Numbered from the stretch's first letter, positions 45,291-55,378 are shown. The stretch: 64,000 bases of DNA from an uncultured Mycoplasmatota bacterium (GCA_900553855.1 USFG01000003.1:62001-126000); one strand, 5' to 3'. A program made the numbers and translations. Notes: generated by a model from the letters alone, not told the origin.

Positions 45291-45955
45291 TAATTATAAT
45301 ATTTACCATAGTAATAATGGTCTTTCTTATTTTCAAGTTTGTTAACTATAACTCCGGCAATTTTAGCACCACTATTTTCTAAAGCTTTCTTACTTTGTTC
45401 TAATAAATCAATAGGTGTTATTTTATAAGCACTAACTAGTACTACTTCATCAGCAAATTTTGTTAGAACTAACGCATCTGTTACGGCGTTTATAGGTGGA
45501 CAATCAATTATAATTAAATCATATTTTTCTTTTAATAATTCTAATAATTCTTTTGTTTTTTCTGATCCTAAAAGTTCGCTTGGGTTTGGTGGAACAATTC
45601 CGCTTGGAATGACATCTAAATTTTTAATTTCAGTTTTGCATATATATTTGCTATATTTTTTAACATCTTCTAATAATAATGAAGATAATCCTTTATCTTT
45701 ATCTAAATCAAATATTTTATGTTGTCTTCCTTTACGCATATCGGCATCAATAAGAATTGTTTTACAATCTATCATACTAAATGAAGCTGCTAAATTTGCG
45801 GAAACAAAACTTTTTCCTTCACCAGGCATTGAACTTGTAATTAGAATAACATTCTTTTCATTACCGACAAATGTAAATTCTAGATTTGTTCTTAAAGTTC
45901 TTATTGCTTCACTAACATGACTTTTAGGTCTATTATAAACTAGTAACTCATTCAT
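45290..45955 (-). CDS. cpsD: Capsule tyrosine kinase CpsD (BY-kinase)
   Basis: BY-kinase of 221 residues. Walker A' TSSMPGEGKS, Walker A-prime (ILIDADMRKGRQHKIF) and Walker B (DLIIIDCPPIN) are intact, and the C-terminal tyrosine cluster is KDHYYYGKYYN. I chose the start at ATG 45955 (MNELLVYNRPKSHV), with GGAGGT 7 nt upstream. It phosphorylates its own tyrosines in response to CpsC and controls capsule chain length. Its start lies within the cpsC stop region. Confidence 0.93.
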   Translation of the reverse strand: MNELLVYNRPKSHVSEAIRTLRTNLEFTFVGNEKNVILITSSMPGEGKSFVSANLAASFSMIDCKTILIDADMRKGRQHKIFDLDKDKGLSSLLLEDVKKYSKYICKTEIKNLDVIPSGIVPPNPSELLGSEKTKELLELLKEKYDLIIIDCPPINAVTDALVLTKFADEVVLVSAYKITPIDLLEQSKKALENSGAKIAGVIVNKLENKKDHYYYGKYYN

Positions 45956-46616
45956 GTTTTCTACCTCCAACAGGAATTGCACCAATAACTGGAATATTTA
46001 ACTTTCTTTCGACTTCTTCAACAGTCTTAATAGTTGTATCAAAATAGAACATAATAAATACGACTGCTAAACTAAGAATAATTCCAATCATTAAATAAAT
46101 AGCTATGCTTTTAATTAAATTTATATTATAAGGTTTTTGACTAGCTTCTGCATAATCGATAATTCCAATATTTTGAATATTATATAATTTAATTACTTCA
46201 GCATTAAATACTTTTGCTGTTTCATTAGCAATATTTTTAGCTAAATTACTATCTTCATCTGCAACTGTTATTTTAATTATTTCAGTATCGTTAACGTTGG
46301 CTACAGCAATATTTTTTTGAAGTGTTTCAATATCATATTCCAAACTTAAATTGTCGATAACCTTTCCAACTACTTTTCTACTTTTAATTATTTCAGTATA
46401 AGTATCAATTAAATTTTTATTTAATATAATATCATTACTTGTAATTGTATTGTTTTCAGTAGTTAGTAATACAGTTGTATAACTTTTATATTTTGGAACT
46501 TTTATAAAAGCATCATAACTAAAACCAATTATTAAAACTACAAATACGATAGATAACATTAAAAATATTTTACTTACAAAATAATTAAGCAATTCTTTTA
46601 AATCTATTTCTTCCAT
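45948..46616 (-). CDS. cpsC: Chain-length determinant CpsC/Wzz-like
   Basis: Polysaccharide co-polymerase of 222 residues with two TM segments (about 20-40 and 170-192) around an extracytoplasmic domain. It begins MEEIDLKELLNYFVSKIF and ends with the cytoplasmic KTVEEVERKLNIPVIGAIPVG, which activates the CpsD kinase. It is the membrane half of the split tyrosine kinase. It is the first of the C-D-B-sortase group and overlaps cpsD by 8 bp. Confidence 0.9.
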   Translation of the reverse strand: MEEIDLKELLNYFVSKIFLMLSIVFVVLIIGFSYDAFIKVPKYKSYTTVLLTTENNTITSNDIILNKNLIDTYTEIIKSRKVVGKVIDNLSLEYDIETLQKNIAVANVNDTEIIKITVADEDSNLAKNIANETAKVFNAEVIKLYNIQNIGIIDYAEASQKPYNINLIKSIAIYLMIGIILSLAVVFIMFYFDTTIKTVEEVERKLNIPVIGAIPVGGRKHE

Positions 46617-46668
46617 AATCTTTTACTCCTCAAGATTAATTATATAATATGTTGGTTTTTATTTCAAT

Positions 46669-46691
46669 TAAAAACAGCCTACGATTGTAGG
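46669..46691 (-). terminator. Possible terminator between the YhcG-like and cpsC genes
   Basis: CCTAC/GTAGG stem with a 4-nt loop followed by a short CTGTTTTTAA on the minus strand. It is short (5 bp), so it is weak. Bases 46692-46874 otherwise hold no recognisable feature. Confidence 0.35.
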
Positions 46692-46874
46692 AAAAATCGT
46701 TTAATTTGATCATAATAAAATGTATTTTATTTAATGTGATAAAATCCTTAAGCAAGCTTGTAACTTCTAACTATAATTTTTTTACATTGCTAAATGCTTT
46801 ATAAAATTGCTTCATTCTGATTAAAGTACGGCGATTATATTTTTACTTACTTCTTCCAACTATTTTCCTTATTT

Positions 46875-47759
46875 CTATACTAATTCAAACTCTCTTGATA
46901 TAATTCTCTTATCACTGCAATATTCGATTATATATTCATTATCTTTTTTACATATAATTATTCCAATTGTTTTATCTTGATTTGATTTCTTTAAATTCTT
47001 ATCAATATAATTCATATAAATTTCTATTTGTCCGATATGTTCTTTTTTTAATTTAGTTACTTTTAGTTCTACAACAACATAGCAATTAAAATCTATGTTA
47101 TATAATAATAAATCTATGTAATTATAATTTTTTCCTATTTTTATAGGATATTCATTGCTAACAAAGCTAAAGCCTGATCCTAGTTCTTGCATAAAATTTA
47201 TAATATCTTCTAATATAAATTGTTGTAAAACTTTCTCGGATATTTCAGTATATTTATTTGTGTTTTTAATTAATATTGGATTCTTTACTAAGTCAGGTAA
47301 TAGAGGTTGTTCATTTCCAACAAATTTTGATTTTGCACTTTCACTTAATCTTTCATATTCTTTGGATTTAATTCGTTCACGTAATTGTCTTTTTGTTAAA
47401 TTTTGTTTGATACATAAATTAATATAGAACACAACCTTAGGCATATCTTTTATAGACAATAATTCAACATATTGACTCCAACTCAATTGGTGCGCCATTG
47501 GAGCACCTTTTTGAATCAACATATAAAATTGCCTGTATCTTTTTAAATTTGTTACATTATAACCTTTTCCAAGTTCGAGTGTTAACTTTTTAGAATACTC
47601 ATTTATTATACCTTCGCCATATTTTTTACCAGCTTCACTTAATAACTTTCCAACATTATATCTTGTTTCTAAATCCTTACGATTTATTAGATAATTTTTT
47701 ACTTTTTTGTTTATCTCATTGTTAATGAATTCATTTTTTATTTCTTCGTAGTAATTCAT
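46875..47759 (-). CDS. YhcG-type DUF1016/PDDEXK nuclease
   Basis: This 294-residue protein matches the YhcG (DUF1016) family. The helical N-terminal domain reads RYNVGKLLSEAGKKYGEGIINEYSKKLTLELGKGYNVTNLKRYRQFY and KGAPMAHQLSWSQYVELLS. The C-terminal PDDEXK nuclease-like core has NYIDLLLYNIDFNCYVVVELKVTKL (Asp, Glu-x-Lys). Such genes are usually mobile or phage-defence/restriction-associated single genes. It splits the capsule locus between the VanZ gene and cpsC, which suggests recent insertion. Tail motifs include IISREFELV. Confidence 0.85.
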   Translation of the reverse strand: MNYYEEIKNEFINNEINKKVKNYLINRKDLETRYNVGKLLSEAGKKYGEGIINEYSKKLTLELGKGYNVTNLKRYRQFYMLIQKGAPMAHQLSWSQYVELLSIKDMPKVVFYINLCIKQNLTKRQLRERIKSKEYERLSESAKSKFVGNEQPLLPDLVKNPILIKNTNKYTEISEKVLQQFILEDIINFMQELGSGFSFVSNEYPIKIGKNYNYIDLLLYNIDFNCYVVVELKVTKLKKEHIGQIEIYMNYIDKNLKKSNQDKTIGIIICKKDNEYIIEYCSDKRIISREFELV

Positions 47760-47890
47760 TTTGTCCTTCTTTCTTATAAGTTATAAAATATATTATATAT
47801 ATCATACATTTGTTTGTCAATTGATAATCGTACATTTGTTATTATTTTGTTACATATAAAAACAGTAACATTAAATAGTTGCTGCTAATA

Positions 47891-48343
47891 TTAATTTTCT
47901 TTATTTTTAATAAATAATAATTTATATAAATATGTTCCTATTAAAATACCGATAGAATCTATTAAAACATCTCTAATATTTCCACTTCTACCACTTATAA
48001 ATAATTGATGAAATTCGTCAGTACATGAATATAAAATAGATAAACCAATTGCATAATAAATATTTGTAACACTATATTGCTTTAATAAATTAAACATTAA
48101 AAAACCTAAAATTAAATATTCAGTTATATGAGCTATTTTTCTAATATAAAATGATGAATTTTTAACTATTATTTCTTTTTCATTATTAGAAGTTTCATTA
48201 TTTGTTATTTTATCTTTTATTTCAATCATGGTAGTTATTACTTTATCGCTTGTACTAGTTGATTTATTTGCATCTGCACTTGAAAAAGAAAATATTACAA
48301 TCATCCATAAAATTAACACTATAAAACTTATTATTTTTTTCAT
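47891..48343 (-). CDS. VanZ-like membrane protein
   Basis: VanZ family protein of 150 residues with four TM segments. Family marks are FSSADANKSTSTSD, RKIAHITEYLILGFLMFNLL and SCTDEFHQLFISGRSGNIRDVLIDSIG. VanZ confers low-level teicoplanin resistance in enterococci, but most relatives are of unknown role and are common beside polysaccharide genes. It lies downstream of ugd and is separated from it by a hairpin. Confidence 0.88.
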   Translation of the reverse strand: MKKIISFIVLILWMIVIFSFSSADANKSTSTSDKVITTMIEIKDKITNNETSNNEKEIIVKNSSFYIRKIAHITEYLILGFLMFNLLKQYSVTNIYYAIGLSILYSCTDEFHQLFISGRSGNIRDVLIDSIGILIGTYLYKLLFIKNKEN

Positions 48344-48431
48344 TATATTACTTCCCTTTAAATAACAATATTATAGCAAATTATTATAATATAGATAGTT
48401 ATTATTAAATTAAAAGTGTTAAGTTTACAAT

Positions 48432-48461
48432 AAAAAAGATAGAATAATTAATATCCTATCC
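48432..48461 (-). terminator. Possible terminator after ugd
   Basis: GATAG/CTATC inverted repeat with an AT-rich extended stem and six T residues on the minus strand. Confidence 0.5.
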
Positions 48462-49627
48462 TAATCTCTTGCAAATATATCTCTTGTATATATTTTATTC
48501 TCTATATCTTTTATATTATCATCAATTCTATTAACAATAATAATGTCAGATAATTTTTTAAATTCATTTAGATCATTTACTACTTTACTATTAAAGAAAT
48601 TATCTTCTTTTAATGTAGGTTCATAAACAATGACTTCGATTCCTTTACCTTTTATTCTTTTCATTACACCCTGAATAGCACTTGCTCTAAAATTATCAGA
48701 ACCAGATTTCATTGTTAATCTATATATACCGACTACTTTAGGATTTCTTTTAATTATCATATTAGCAATATGATCTTTTCTAGTTCTATTAGATTCTACT
48801 ATAGCACTTATAATATTTTCAGGTACATCTTTATAATTAGCTTTTAATTGTTTAGTATCTTTTGGTAAACAATATCCACCAAAACCAAATGATGGATTAT
48901 TATAATGATTACCTATTCTTGGATCTAAACATACACCATCAATAATGTCTTTAGTATTTAGTCCTTTTAATTCAGCATAAGTATCTAATTCATTAAAATA
49001 TGCTACTCTTAAAGCTAAGTACGTATTGGCAAATAACTTAACTGCTTCTGCTTCAGTACTATTCATATATTTAATTACAACATCTTCTTTCAAACAAGAT
49101 TCTTTTAATAAATTAGCAAATTTTTCTGCCCTTTTACTTTTTTCTCCAACAATAATTCTTGATGGATATAAATTATCATAAAGAGCTTTACCTTCTCTTA
49201 GAAATTCAGGGCTAAACATAATATTATCTATGTTATATTTCTTTTTAATACTTTCGATAAAACCAACGGGAATTGTAGATTTAACTACCATTGTTGTATC
49301 AATATTCATAGATATTACTTTTTTTATAATATCTTCTACAGATGATGTATCAAAATAATTTTGTTCTGAATCATAATTAGTTGGAGTACTTATAATTATA
49401 AATTTTGCACCAGTAAATGCTTCTTTATAATCTAAAGTTGCTTTTAAATTAAGATTTTTTTCTTTAAAATATTTTTCAATATATTCATCTTGAATTGGAC
49501 TAATTCTATTATTTATTTTCTCTACTTTTTCAGGTATAACATCTAGTGCTACTACCTCATTTTTAACACTTAGTAATGTAGCTAGAGATAATCCTACATA
49601 ACCAGTTCCTGCTACAGCAATTTTCAT
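48461..49627 (-). CDS. ugd: UDP-glucose 6-dehydrogenase
   Basis: Nucleotide-sugar dehydrogenase of 388 residues, producing UDP-glucuronate. The NAD-binding motif [15 protein letters not shown], and the catalytic Cys motif [14 protein letters not shown] are present, as is the substrate-binding ESNRTRKDH. It resembles streptococcal HasB/Cap3A enzymes. The product feeds the adjacent 4-epimerase and the capsule. AAGGAG precedes the ATG, which begins immediately after the epimerase gene's stop. Confidence 0.92.
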   Translation of the reverse strand: MKIAVAGTGYVGLSLATLLSVKNEVVALDVIPEKVEKINNRISPIQDEYIEKYFKEKNLNLKATLDYKEAFTGAKFIIISTPTNYDSEQNYFDTSSVEDIIKKVISMNIDTTMVVKSTIPVGFIESIKKKYNIDNIMFSPEFLREGKALYDNLYPSRIIVGEKSKRAEKFANLLKESCLKEDVVIKYMNSTEAEAVKLFANTYLALRVAYFNELDTYAELKGLNTKDIIDGVCLDPRIGNHYNNPSFGFGGYCLPKDTKQLKANYKDVPENIISAIVESNRTRKDHIANMIIKRNPKVVGIYRLTMKSGSDNFRASAIQGVMKRIKGKGIEVIVYEPTLKEDNFFNSKVVNDLNEFKKLSDIIIVNRIDDNIKDIENKIYTRDIFARD

Positions 49628-50686
49628 TTATTTCTCCTTATCAATATAAAATTCTTTATACCATTCTGCAAATTTTCTAAGACCAGTTCTTAAATCAGTG
49701 CTTGGTTTAAAACCATAGTCTTTTTCAAGTTGAGTTGTATCGGCATATGTTACTGGAACATCACCAGGTTGCATTGGTACTAATTCTTTATGAGATTCAA
49801 AGTCATAATCTTTAGGTAATACTCCGGCTCTAATTAATTCCTCTTGTAATATTTCAACAAAGTTTAATAAATTTTCAGGATTTGAATTACCAATGTTATA
49901 TACTGCATATGGCGGAATTGGTAAACCATCTTCTCCATTTTTCTTTTCAGGAGCTCCTTGCATTACTCTTATAATTCCCTCAACAATATCATCTACATAT
50001 GTAAAATCTCTTTTACAATTTCCATAATTAAATATTTGAATTTTTTCTCCCTTAATTAATTTATTTGTAAAACCAAAGTATGCCATATCTGGTCTTCCAG
50101 CCGGACCATAAACCGTAAAGAATCTTAAACCGGTACTTGGTATGTTATATAATTTACTATAACAATGTGCTAATAGTTCATTACTTTTTTTAGTGGCAGC
50201 ATATAAACTAACTGGATTATCTACTTTATCATCTGTACTAAATGGAACTTTTGTATTTCCACCATAAACAGAACTAGAAGATGCATAAACAAGATGTTCA
50301 ACAGGATGATTTCTACATGCTTCAAGTATATTGTAAAATCCAATTATGTTTGATTCAATATAAGTATCGGGATTAGTTATAGAATATCTAACACCTGCTT
50401 GAGCTGCTAAATTAACTACTATTTCAGGTTTATATTCATTAAATATTTTATTTATTAATTCTTTATCTGCTAAATTTCCTTTGATGAATACATAATTATC
50501 ATATTTAGATAATTCATTTAATCTATATTCTTTTAATGAAACATCATAATAACTATTCATGTTATCTAAGCCTATAATTTTTATGTCATTGTAATCATTA
50601 AGTAATCTTTTGCATAAAAAGCTTCCTATAAAACCAGATGATCCTGTTATTAAAATTGTTTTATTGTTTAATTTTATTCTATTCAT
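49628..50686 (-). CDS. NAD-dependent UDP-glucuronate 4-epimerase
   Basis: SDR-type epimerase of 352 residues. The nucleotide-binding motif is GSSGFIGS (near residue 16). Catalytic SSSSVYG and YAATKKSN follow, then RFFTVYGPAGRPDMA and GNCKRDFTYVDDIVEGI. The close match to CapI/UDP-GlcA epimerases predicts conversion of UDP-glucuronate to UDP-galacturonate. It is directly upstream of ugd, consistent with a uronic-acid-containing polymer. Specificity between GlcA and Glc is inferred from this pairing. It overlaps the flippase gene by 8 bp. Confidence 0.85.
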   Translation of the reverse strand: MNRIKLNNKTILITGSSGFIGSFLCKRLLNDYNDIKIIGLDNMNSYYDVSLKEYRLNELSKYDNYVFIKGNLADKELINKIFNEYKPEIVVNLAAQAGVRYSITNPDTYIESNIIGFYNILEACRNHPVEHLVYASSSSVYGGNTKVPFSTDDKVDNPVSLYAATKKSNELLAHCYSKLYNIPSTGLRFFTVYGPAGRPDMAYFGFTNKLIKGEKIQIFNYGNCKRDFTYVDDIVEGIIRVMQGAPEKKNGEDGLPIPPYAVYNIGNSNPENLLNFVEILQEELIRAGVLPKDYDFESHKELVPMQPGDVPVTYADTTQLEKDYGFKPSTDLRTGLRKFAEWYKEFYIDKEK

Positions 50687-52193
50687 ATTTTTTCCTCTTT
50701 ATTATTTTTTTAAAAGTATTTATCAATTCTTTAAATTCGTTTTTATATAAAATGAAATTAATTGGAATGCATATAGCACTTGCTAATATAATAGTCATTA
50801 CTGCATTTAATATCCAATTTATGTAATTTGTATTATCCAAATAAGGTAAATAATTTGAAATAAATACTATGATAATTGTTTCAATTAAAATTAACGCAAT
50901 TTTTTTAATACTGATATTAATATTTCTATTGAGAATATGTTTATTTGCATGATATATAAATTCCGAGGTTCTAATTGTCATGGCAACTATTGTTCCTATG
51001 GTTACTCCAATTATTCCATAATTAAATACAAGAATTATAGATAATATTATGTTGGTTAGACATTCAACCCATGCACCTATTCTAGTTTCTTTAAAATGTC
51101 CTGCAGATAAAATTAATGAACTATATGGAAGTCTAATTGCCCAAACATATTCACTTATAACAATCAGATATCCAAATAAATGCCTAATATAATTTGCATC
51201 AGTTATATTTTTTGTATATACACTAACAAATGGAACAATTAAAATCATTGTACATGTAAATAAAATTGTAATTATTGTAAAATACAATACTTCATATGTA
51301 TTAAATTTTTTACATAAATTTTCTTTTTCATTCTTGGCAATCATATCTCCAAACGATGCATCTATTCCTGTTGAAAAGATTTGTGCAAATTGTTTTATTC
51401 CTTTTACAACTAAATTGTAAACCGAATACACTGAAACTTCTGTAAGATTACACATAATTGAAAGAATTGTAATATCAGTATTTCCATGTATAACTGCTGC
51501 AATGTGTTGAGCTAAACCATCCCATTTTTGTTTTAATTTATAATCACTTCTTGCTTCATTAAAACAAATATTATATTTTCTCTTTACATACCAATTTTGC
51601 ATAATGGGTCTAAGCACAAAAATAAGACCACTTGCTAATTTTATTACTTGAATATTTGCTTTAAAATAAGCTAATAATATCACAATTACAACACTTATAA
51701 CATATGTAATTATTTGAATAAATGAAATAATATAATTTTTTTGGTCTGCTTGTAAAAAAAGTCTATAAGTCATACCAAAAAAATATTCTGCAAATGTACT
51801 TATTGATATAATCAATATAAGTGAAATAGTAAATACCTTATCAAAATTATTATTTATAATTAATGGATAAATAAAACATAATGCTATTATATATATGATA
51901 AATACTTTGGCAATGTTTCTAAAAAATTTTTCTGACGTCTTTAATATATTTGCGATTTCTTTATTATCTTTCTTTGACAATGGTTTATATAAGGTTGCCT
52001 TAACTACTGGTCCAAATCCGGATTCAAGCAATGATATATAAGCCAGAAATTGAGTAATAGATGAAATTAATCCATTAATATCAGATCCAAAATTTGTAAT
52101 AATTATTTTAGGAACGATAAATCCATATAAAATAGTAATAATTTGTAACATAAAATTACTACTAATGTTTAAAAATGCTTTTTTACTTCTCAT
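50679..52193 (-). CDS. Polysaccharide flippase (Wzx/MATE-like)
   Basis: Polysaccharide exporter of 504 residues with about 14 TM segments. It starts MRSKKAFLNISSNFMLQIITILYGFIVPKIII and has the QFLAYISLLESGFGPVVKATLYKPLSKKD motif typical of Gram-positive Wzx flippases. It moves undecaprenyl-linked repeat units across the membrane. It overlaps both neighbours by a few bases. Confidence 0.88.
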   Translation of the reverse strand: MRSKKAFLNISSNFMLQIITILYGFIVPKIIITNFGSDINGLISSITQFLAYISLLESGFGPVVKATLYKPLSKKDNKEIANILKTSEKFFRNIAKVFIIYIIALCFIYPLIINNNFDKVFTISLILIISISTFAEYFFGMTYRLFLQADQKNYIISFIQIITYVISVVIVILLAYFKANIQVIKLASGLIFVLRPIMQNWYVKRKYNICFNEARSDYKLKQKWDGLAQHIAAVIHGNTDITILSIMCNLTEVSVYSVYNLVVKGIKQFAQIFSTGIDASFGDMIAKNEKENLCKKFNTYEVLYFTIITILFTCTMILIVPFVSVYTKNITDANYIRHLFGYLIVISEYVWAIRLPYSSLILSAGHFKETRIGAWVECLTNIILSIILVFNYGIIGVTIGTIVAMTIRTSEFIYHANKHILNRNINISIKKIALILIETIIIVFISNYLPYLDNTNYINWILNAVMTIILASAICIPINFILYKNEFKELINTFKKIIKRKKYE

Positions 52194-53091
52194 TTTTACT
52201 CACCAAACTTAAGTCAATAAGATTTCCTAACTTTAAATCCCATTCTTCTGGTTCAAACTTTCCAAAACCACTTGCTGGATAAAAAGTTAATTCTCCGAAA
52301 TATAAATTTCCATTAATTTCATAAAAGTCAACTCTTAAAAAAGAAATTTTTGATGATAACTTTTTTGAAAACTCTATCATCTTCTCAAAATTATGGGGTT
52401 TTTCAATGCTATTATCTAGTTTATGATTTGGCCTTTTTAATCGCATAACTTTCCACTCTAAATCATAAAAAGTTTCCTTTAGGTCTATATCTCTATCACT
52501 ACAAACAAGAATACAATATGGGTTTCCATTAAAGCAAAAAAATTTATAGTCTCTCATACTATTATTTTTGTTATCCTTCATATATTTTTCTATTATTATT
52601 CTTGGTTTAACATTTTTATATGGCCACTCTCTGCCCGGATAATAATAATTTCTTTTTAAAGATTTGTTTAATTTTTTCTTTGCTTTTTCTATATCTAATT
52701 TGCTTTTATCCGTAACAATTACCAATCCCCCGCTATCATGTGTACATTTAATAACAAATTGATTTGGTAATTTATTAAAATCTATTTCATCAAAATTATT
52801 ATATATTCCTAAAGTAGGTATTATATATTTATTCCCTATTATTTTTGAAACATAAGATTTTGCTTCATATTTATCAACCATTTTTGTGTATATGTCTTTT
52901 CTATCGTTTAATTTTAGCCATTGTAATTTTTCATTAAATGTTTGTGGATTTTTTAAATTTAGAAATTTTTTAAACGTCGCATAATATCTTATTTTTAAAT
53001 ATGTTTTATCATTTAAAAGATTTATTCCTCTATTTGATAAAAAAACAAATAATAATAGAGGTGATTTAATAAATTTAGATAATTTATTCAT
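52183..53091 (-). CDS. TupA-like ATP-grasp polysaccharide enzyme
   Basis: ATP-grasp family protein of 302 residues of the TupA-like (teichuronopeptide) type. Key parts are NPQTFNEKLQWLKLNDR, DKYEAKSYV, FVIKCTHDSGG and the end FLRVDFYEINGNLYFGELTFYPASGFGKF. Members ligate an amino acid or other group to uronic-acid polysaccharides, or act as glycosyltransferase-like enzymes. The neighbouring UDP-glucuronate/galacturonate enzymes fit an amide or peptide decoration of the uronic acid. That decoration is inference. Confidence 0.78.
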   Translation of the reverse strand: MNKLSKFIKSPLLLFVFLSNRGINLLNDKTYLKIRYYATFKKFLNLKNPQTFNEKLQWLKLNDRKDIYTKMVDKYEAKSYVSKIIGNKYIIPTLGIYNNFDEIDFNKLPNQFVIKCTHDSGGLVIVTDKSKLDIEKAKKKLNKSLKRNYYYPGREWPYKNVKPRIIIEKYMKDNKNNSMRDYKFFCFNGNPYCILVCSDRDIDLKETFYDLEWKVMRLKRPNHKLDNSIEKPHNFEKMIEFSKKLSSKISFLRVDFYEINGNLYFGELTFYPASGFGKFEPEEWDLKLGNLIDLSLVSKNEK

Positions 53092-54277
53092 TTGTTAAAT
53101 TCTCCTTTACTTCATTTATTATTTTTTTCCATTTTTCCAATATATTATTTATTTCTCTTGATTTGTAAACGTTTATTGATTCATTACTAAAATGATTACA
53201 TTTTTGAGGATTCTCTATTAAATAGTTTATTGAATCAGCCAAATTTTTCTCATCACGTTTATTAGAATCCCCTCTAAAATATGTATTCCTATCATATAAT
53301 TTTACTATTAATCCGTTTTGTTGATGTGAAATTATTTCTTCTGCACCTGATAACCAATTGAAAGTAACACTTGGAACACCACATGATACTGCCTCTACTA
53401 AAGCATTAGCATATCCTTCATAACGAGAAGCCATTACGAAAATTGAAGAATTATTTAATACTTTTACTACATCCTTAGTACTATTTATAATTTTTACTTT
53501 ATTTTCTAATCTGTTTTCTTTTATTAATTTTTTTAATTTAAATTCTTCTCTACCATTTCCATATATTTCAAGTATCCAATCTGAATGTTTTTTTGCAACA
53601 TAATTAAAAGCTCTTATAAGAGTATCGAATCCTTTTTGTGGATGTAATCTACCTATACTTATAATTTTTTTTGCATTATAATTATATTTTTTTATAGGAT
53701 TAATTCCTAATGGATTATATATTTTTTCTATAATTATTTTATTTCCTAATACTTTTTGATACTTTTTCTTGCTTTCTTCAGATGAAACTATAAAGTAATT
53801 TACGTATTTAGGAAAAAATTTTTTTAATTTTGTTTTTTGTTTTTTATTTAAACACTCTATAATTGCTGCATCTCTTACTACAATTATTGGATGTATTTTT
53901 TTATAATTTAAAATAGAGATAAAATCCAAAGCAACAGAAACCCTTGCAAATATCATTACATCATCATTTTTAATAGTTTTAATAGTTTTTAAAATTTTAA
54001 ATGGTAGTACAAATTTTTTTGTGCATTTTTCTATTAATTTAATAAAATAAAATATTATATTTTTTTTAGATATTTTATTTAATTTTGTATCTACATTTTT
54101 TATTAAATATTCTATTTCAATTTTAGAGTTGTATTCATAAAACGGTTTCTTTCGATTTTTAAATTCGCTAATAACTTTTACTTTATTTTCATTTGCAAAA
54201 TCATTGGCAAGTATTGAAACAATTCTTTCTACACCGCCTATTCTGTCAATTCCTTCGTCAATTAAATATATGTTCAT
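53084..54277 (-). CDS. Family 4 glycosyltransferase
   Basis: GT4 (GT-B) glycosyltransferase of 397 residues. NIYLIDEGIDRIGGVERIVSILA forms the N-terminal domain, and IISIGRLHPQKGFDTLIRAF plus SIFVMASRYEGYANALVEAVSCGVPSVTF form the donor-binding half with the EX7E-like motif. It adds a sugar to the capsule repeat unit; the donor is not predictable. AGGAGG lies upstream of the ATG. It overlaps the TupA-like gene by 8 bp. Confidence 0.9.
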   Translation of the reverse strand: MNIYLIDEGIDRIGGVERIVSILANDFANENKVKVISEFKNRKKPFYEYNSKIEIEYLIKNVDTKLNKISKKNIIFYFIKLIEKCTKKFVLPFKILKTIKTIKNDDVMIFARVSVALDFISILNYKKIHPIIVVRDAAIIECLNKKQKTKLKKFFPKYVNYFIVSSEESKKKYQKVLGNKIIIEKIYNPLGINPIKKYNYNAKKIISIGRLHPQKGFDTLIRAFNYVAKKHSDWILEIYGNGREEFKLKKLIKENRLENKVKIINSTKDVVKVLNNSSIFVMASRYEGYANALVEAVSCGVPSVTFNWLSGAEEIISHQQNGLIVKLYDRNTYFRGDSNKRDEKNLADSINYLIENPQKCNHFSNESINVYKSREINNILEKWKKIINEVKENLTNE

Positions 54278-54286
54278 ATTTCCTCC

Positions 54287-55378
54287 TCAAATAAACAAAC
54301 TATAGGGAACAACACCATACCATTGCGGCCTAAACAACATAATTATTAACCAATATAAAAAGAAGATAAATAATAATGTTAAATAATATAATGTTTTTCT
54401 TTTTTTGTTTGTTATTTTTTCAATTGTATGTGGAATCCATAATATTATAAATATTGTAAAATATGGTGAAAATCTATTAAATATACTAACTTTTATTACT
54501 AAAGATTGAAATATACATGCCATTCCAAGTATTCCCAACATCATATTTTTTTCTTTTATTGCTTTTATGTTACTCAATTGATTACTATTTTTTTTAATAG
54601 TCAAAAGTCCAATTATATATGTTAGTACATAAACTAAAGCATCTAGTAATGCTCCGAAATAATTGGATACATTATATTTGCTATTTGTATATTCTAATAA
54701 ACGTGGCGAATAATTAGATAAAAAAATAAAAAATTTTTCGCCATAAAAAAATGCTACTATTACAAAAACAAACACACAAAATAACATTTTTTTATTAAAT
54801 CTAAAATAATTAGGAATTAATAACAAGATTGCTAATAATGCGCTTTCATGAAAAAGAGATGCAAATAAACATGTTAAAACAAATTTTATATTTTTGTTCT
54901 CTATTATAAAATCATATCCCCACAAAACTATTGAAATTGCAATAGCCTGTCGCATTATATTCATGTAAGAAAAGTAAAAATTTAACAAGACATAAATTAG
55001 TACACTAATAAATACATTATTTGAATGCTTATATATAAATCTTAAAATACTATAGTTTATAAAAAAAGATGTTACTATTAGCAATATTTGAGGATTATTA
55101 CTTATTTTTGATAAAATCCAACATAAAAAAGTAAATCCATACTCATATCTAAAAGCATTAAAATTTGAAATATCAATTAATGATATTCTTTTAAAAGCAT
55201 TATAATATTGTAGAGTATCAACACCAACATTTTTATTTCTAAATCCAGATACACAAAACAATAAAATAAATGTAATTATAATAAAAATTTTTTTGTTGGT
55301 ATTATTGCTTGCAAAATTTGGTTTTAAAATCAAGCCTAGTAATACTATTATAAGTAAAATAATAAAATAAATTAACAT
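54287..55378 (-). CDS. EpsG/Wzy-like polysaccharide polymerase
   Basis: Polytopic membrane protein (about 10 TM, 363 residues) of the EpsG family. The FRNKNVGVDTLQYYNAF motif after the first two TMs is characteristic and resembles Wzy polymerases. Later motifs are RQAIAISIVLWGYDF and FASLFHESALLAILLL. It joins repeat units on the outer face. I used ATG 55378 because AGG lies 7 nt upstream; the ORF extends to a TTG at 55396 without such support. Confidence 0.82.
   Translation of the reverse strand: MLIYFIILLIIVLLGLILKPNFASNNTNKKIFIIITFILLFCVSGFRNKNVGVDTLQYYNAFKRISLIDISNFNAFRYEYGFTFLCWILSKISNNPQILLIVTSFFINYSILRFIYKHSNNVFISVLIYVLLNFYFSYMNIMRQAIAISIVLWGYDFIIENKNIKFVLTCLFASLFHESALLAILLLIPNYFRFNKKMLFCVFVFVIVAFFYGEKFFIFLSNYSPRLLEYTNSKYNVSNYFGALLDALVYVLTYIIGLLTIKKNSNQLSNIKAIKEKNMMLGILGMACIFQSLVIKVSIFNRFSPYFTIFIILWIPHTIEKITNKKRKTLYYLTLLFIFFLYWLIIMLFRPQWYGVVPYSLFI

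Noticed and set aside
46692..46874. Structured RNA or gene between the YhcG-like gene and cpsC
   Set aside because: The region has only AT-rich sequence and weak hairpins. No promoter-terminator unit or reading frame could be supported.
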